In this document: positions 6,839-7,882 of the stretch, in pieces
Layout of the letters: each line of letters starts with the position of its first letter
Position numbering within the stretch: the first letter of the stretch is position 1
Source of the DNA: Paracoccaceae bacterium
GTDB taxonomy: Bacteria > Pseudomonadota > Alphaproteobacteria > Rhodobacterales > Rhodobacteraceae
NCBI GenBank assembly: GCA_015485375.1
Contig: WFTU01000364.1
Span: 1 to 7,882, forward strand
Reading direction: 5' to 3'
Length of the DNA: 7,882 nucleotides
Position numbers and translations under genes: made by a program
Notes under the pieces: model-generated
Databases searched by the model: none
What the model saw: the letters and a program-made list of their open reading frames with translations, nothing else
Told to the model about the DNA's origin: nothing

Positions 6839-7785
6839 TAAATATCCAGTACCAGACGCGGCGATTTCGCGCGGCTGACACAAATCTGCATAACCTTGCC
6901 GCTGTCGCGTTCCGTTTCCGACAAAACCACATCGCGATGATCCGGCGTGCCGCTGATCACATCCACCTGACAAATGCCGCAATCACCGCGCTGGCAATCA
7001 TACATGACGTCCACGCCCGCGGCCTCCAGCACCTCTACAATGGTCTTGTCCGGCGGAATGGTAAACACCTGTCCGCTTGACAGGATTTCAACCTCGAAGG
7101 CCGTATCGCCGCTTTCTGCTGCGCCACTGTCAAACAATTCGAAATGGATCCGCGCCGAAGGGATGCCCGCCTGTTCAGCCGCGGTTTTTGCCGCCTCGAT
7201 CATGCCGCGCGGGCCACAAAGATAGAGGTGTTGTTCCGGTGTGACCGCCTGAATGATCGCCGCCAGATCCAGCGCGGTTTGTGGGTCGTCATCGCAATGC
7301 AGCACCGCATTGAAACGCTCGCGAACCTCGGCCACATAGGCCATGGCCGAGGCCGTCCGCCCCGTATAATGAAAGGTAAACGGCCGGTTTGCCGCCTGCA
7401 AGGCCGCCGCCATGGAAATCAGCGGCGTCACCCCGATGCCGCCCGCCAGAAACACCGCCGGCGCGATTTCCAGCGGGAAACTGTTTTTGGGCGGGGCAAA
7501 GGAAACCCTGTCCCCGACGGCCAGTTCATGCATGTAGCGCGAACCGCCCTGCCCCTTTGGTTCCAGCTGCACAGCGATGGTATAGCTCTCCGGCGGCCCT
7601 GCCCCGTTGTCAAAACTGACCAGCGAATAATCCCGTGCTCCCCCGTCAGGCAACTGCACTTGAATATGCGCGCCGGGCGCGGCGGTTGGCAGTTTATCCC
7701 CCGCTTCCGGCACCAGACGGATGCTTTTGATGCGGCTGGTCAGCTCTGAAATCTCTTGAATTCTTGCACGAATGATATCGGTCAT
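6838..7785 (-). CDS. Oxygenase reductase with flavin, NAD and C-terminal plant-type 2Fe-2S domains (phthalate dioxygenase reductase/VanB type)
   Basis: This 315-residue protein passes electrons from NAD(P)H to the Rieske oxygenase. Domain order is flavin-binding barrel (RDYSL at 51-55), nucleotide-binding domain (GGIGVTP at 115-121, LCGPRGMI at 189-196) and a C-terminal plant-type ferredoxin domain with Cys264, Cys269, Cys272 and Cys302 as cluster ligands. This order is that of phthalate dioxygenase reductase and vanillate demethylase reductase, which usually bind FMN. A separate ferredoxin gene is therefore not needed and none is seen. The start at 7785 follows a GAGGGGG site. It is the first gene of the visible operon and directly precedes the alpha subunit. 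Cytoplasmic; no signal peptide or membrane segment is visible. All motifs appear intact. Confidence 0.95.
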   Translation of the reverse strand: MTDIIRARIQEISELTSRIKSIRLVPEAGDKLPTAAPGAHIQVQLPDGGARDYSLVSFDNGAGPPESYTIAVQLEPKGQGGSRYMHELAVGDRVSFAPPKNSFPLEIAPAVFLAGGIGVTPLISMAAALQAANRPFTFHYTGRTASAMAYVAEVRERFNAVLHCDDDPQTALDLAAIIQAVTPEQHLYLCGPRGMIEAAKTAAEQAGIPSARIHFELFDSGAAESGDTAFEVEILSSGQVFTIPPDKTIVEVLEAAGVDVMYDCQRGDCGICQVDVISGTPDHRDVVLSETERDSGKVMQICVSRAKSPRLVLDI

Positions 7786-7789
7786 GTAG

Positions 7790-7796
7790 CCCCCTC
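7790..7796 (-). promoter_or_regulatory. Ribosome binding site of the reductase gene
   Basis: GAGGGGG on the minus strand, with its GAGG core 7 nt before the ATG at 7785. It supports this ATG as the start of the first operon gene. Confidence 0.65.
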
Positions 7797-7801
7797 AAAA
7801 T

Positions 7802-7830
7802 AATATGCATTTTCATATACATAGGGTCAA
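7802..7830 (-). promoter_or_regulatory. Candidate sigma70-type promoter of the operon
   Basis: On the minus strand, TTGACC (7830-7825) is followed after 17 bp by CATATT (7807-7802); an alternative -10, TATTAT at 7805-7800, has a 19-bp spacer. The region is clearly more AT-rich than its surroundings and lies just ahead of the first gene. A caution is that the predicted transcript would start near 7795, leaving only about 10 nt of leader and cutting close to the ribosome binding site, so the true promoter may lie differently. Confidence 0.35.
7803..7818. promoter_or_regulatory. Inverted repeat, candidate operator
   Basis: The arms ATATG (7803-7807) and CATAT (7814-7818) form a perfect 5-bp inverted repeat around a 6-bp centre, between and over the candidate -10 and -35 elements. 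Size and position fit a dimeric repressor of MarR, GntR or similar type, regulators common for aromatic-acid operons. No regulator gene is in the window, and short AT-rich palindromes also arise by chance. Confidence 0.35.
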
Positions 7831-7882
7831 GCCTGTTTTTTCCTGCCGTTTCGCGTTGACATGCCCCACTCCCTCCTGTGTC

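Noticed and set aside
5983..7080. Plus-strand reading frame of 365 codons
   Set aside because: It is antisense to the Rieske alpha subunit and the reductase end, both with intact cofactor motifs; its composition shows no protein family features.
7831..7850. Possible hairpin or terminator around the T-run near 7836-7841
   Set aside because: The flanking CCTG copies are direct, not inverted, so no stem forms; the T-run alone is not a terminator.
7690..7882. Second open minus-strand frame across the control region into the reductase gene
   Set aside because: It runs out of frame with the well-supported reductase, has no recognisable content and ends after a short distance, so it is probably chance.

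Overview
The window holds most of one tightly packed catabolic operon, read entirely on the minus strand from about position 7800 leftwards past position 1. GC-rich coding DNA, wide GC wobble use, long antisense open frames and this gene set suggest an alphaproteobacterium, plausibly Rhodobacterales (Roseobacter-like). That placement is inference; the window has no rRNA or other marker gene.

Layout in transcription order: a short AT-rich control region at the right edge (7786-7882) with a candidate promoter and an inverted repeat; a flavin/2Fe-2S oxygenase reductase (7785-6838); the Rieske oxygenase alpha subunit (6825-5473) and beta subunit (5476-4997); an AMP-forming acyl-CoA synthetase (5000-3408); a thiolase-fold protein of the SCP-x/Ltp lipid-transfer type (3411-2242); a fusion of a DUF35 zinc-ribbon/OB domain to a short-chain dehydrogenase (SDR) domain that has lost its active-site Tyr and Lys (2245-998); a cyclase-family metal hydrolase (1001-219); and the first 74 codons of an apparently normal SDR (222-1, cut by the left edge). 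The last six junctions, from alpha subunit to terminal SDR, are all 4-bp ATGA stop/start overlaps.

A working model, inferred and not proven: the three-subunit oxygenase hydroxylates an aromatic or heteroaromatic acid, the ligase makes its CoA thioester, and the thiolase-fold protein with its DUF35 partner cleaves the side chain, more likely by retro-aldol than by thiolysis because the thiolase Cys and His are absent. The cyclase-family hydrolase then opens a cyclic amide or ester, and the SDR does a redox step. One substrate that fits all steps is an indole-3-acetate-type compound (dioxindole-acetyl-CoA to isatin plus acetyl-CoA, then isatin hydrolysis). Other aryl-alkanoic acids are possible.

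No RNA genes, mobile elements, CRISPR arrays, repeats or terminators were recognised. The only non-coding stretches are 12 bp between reductase and alpha subunit and about 97 bp at the right edge.
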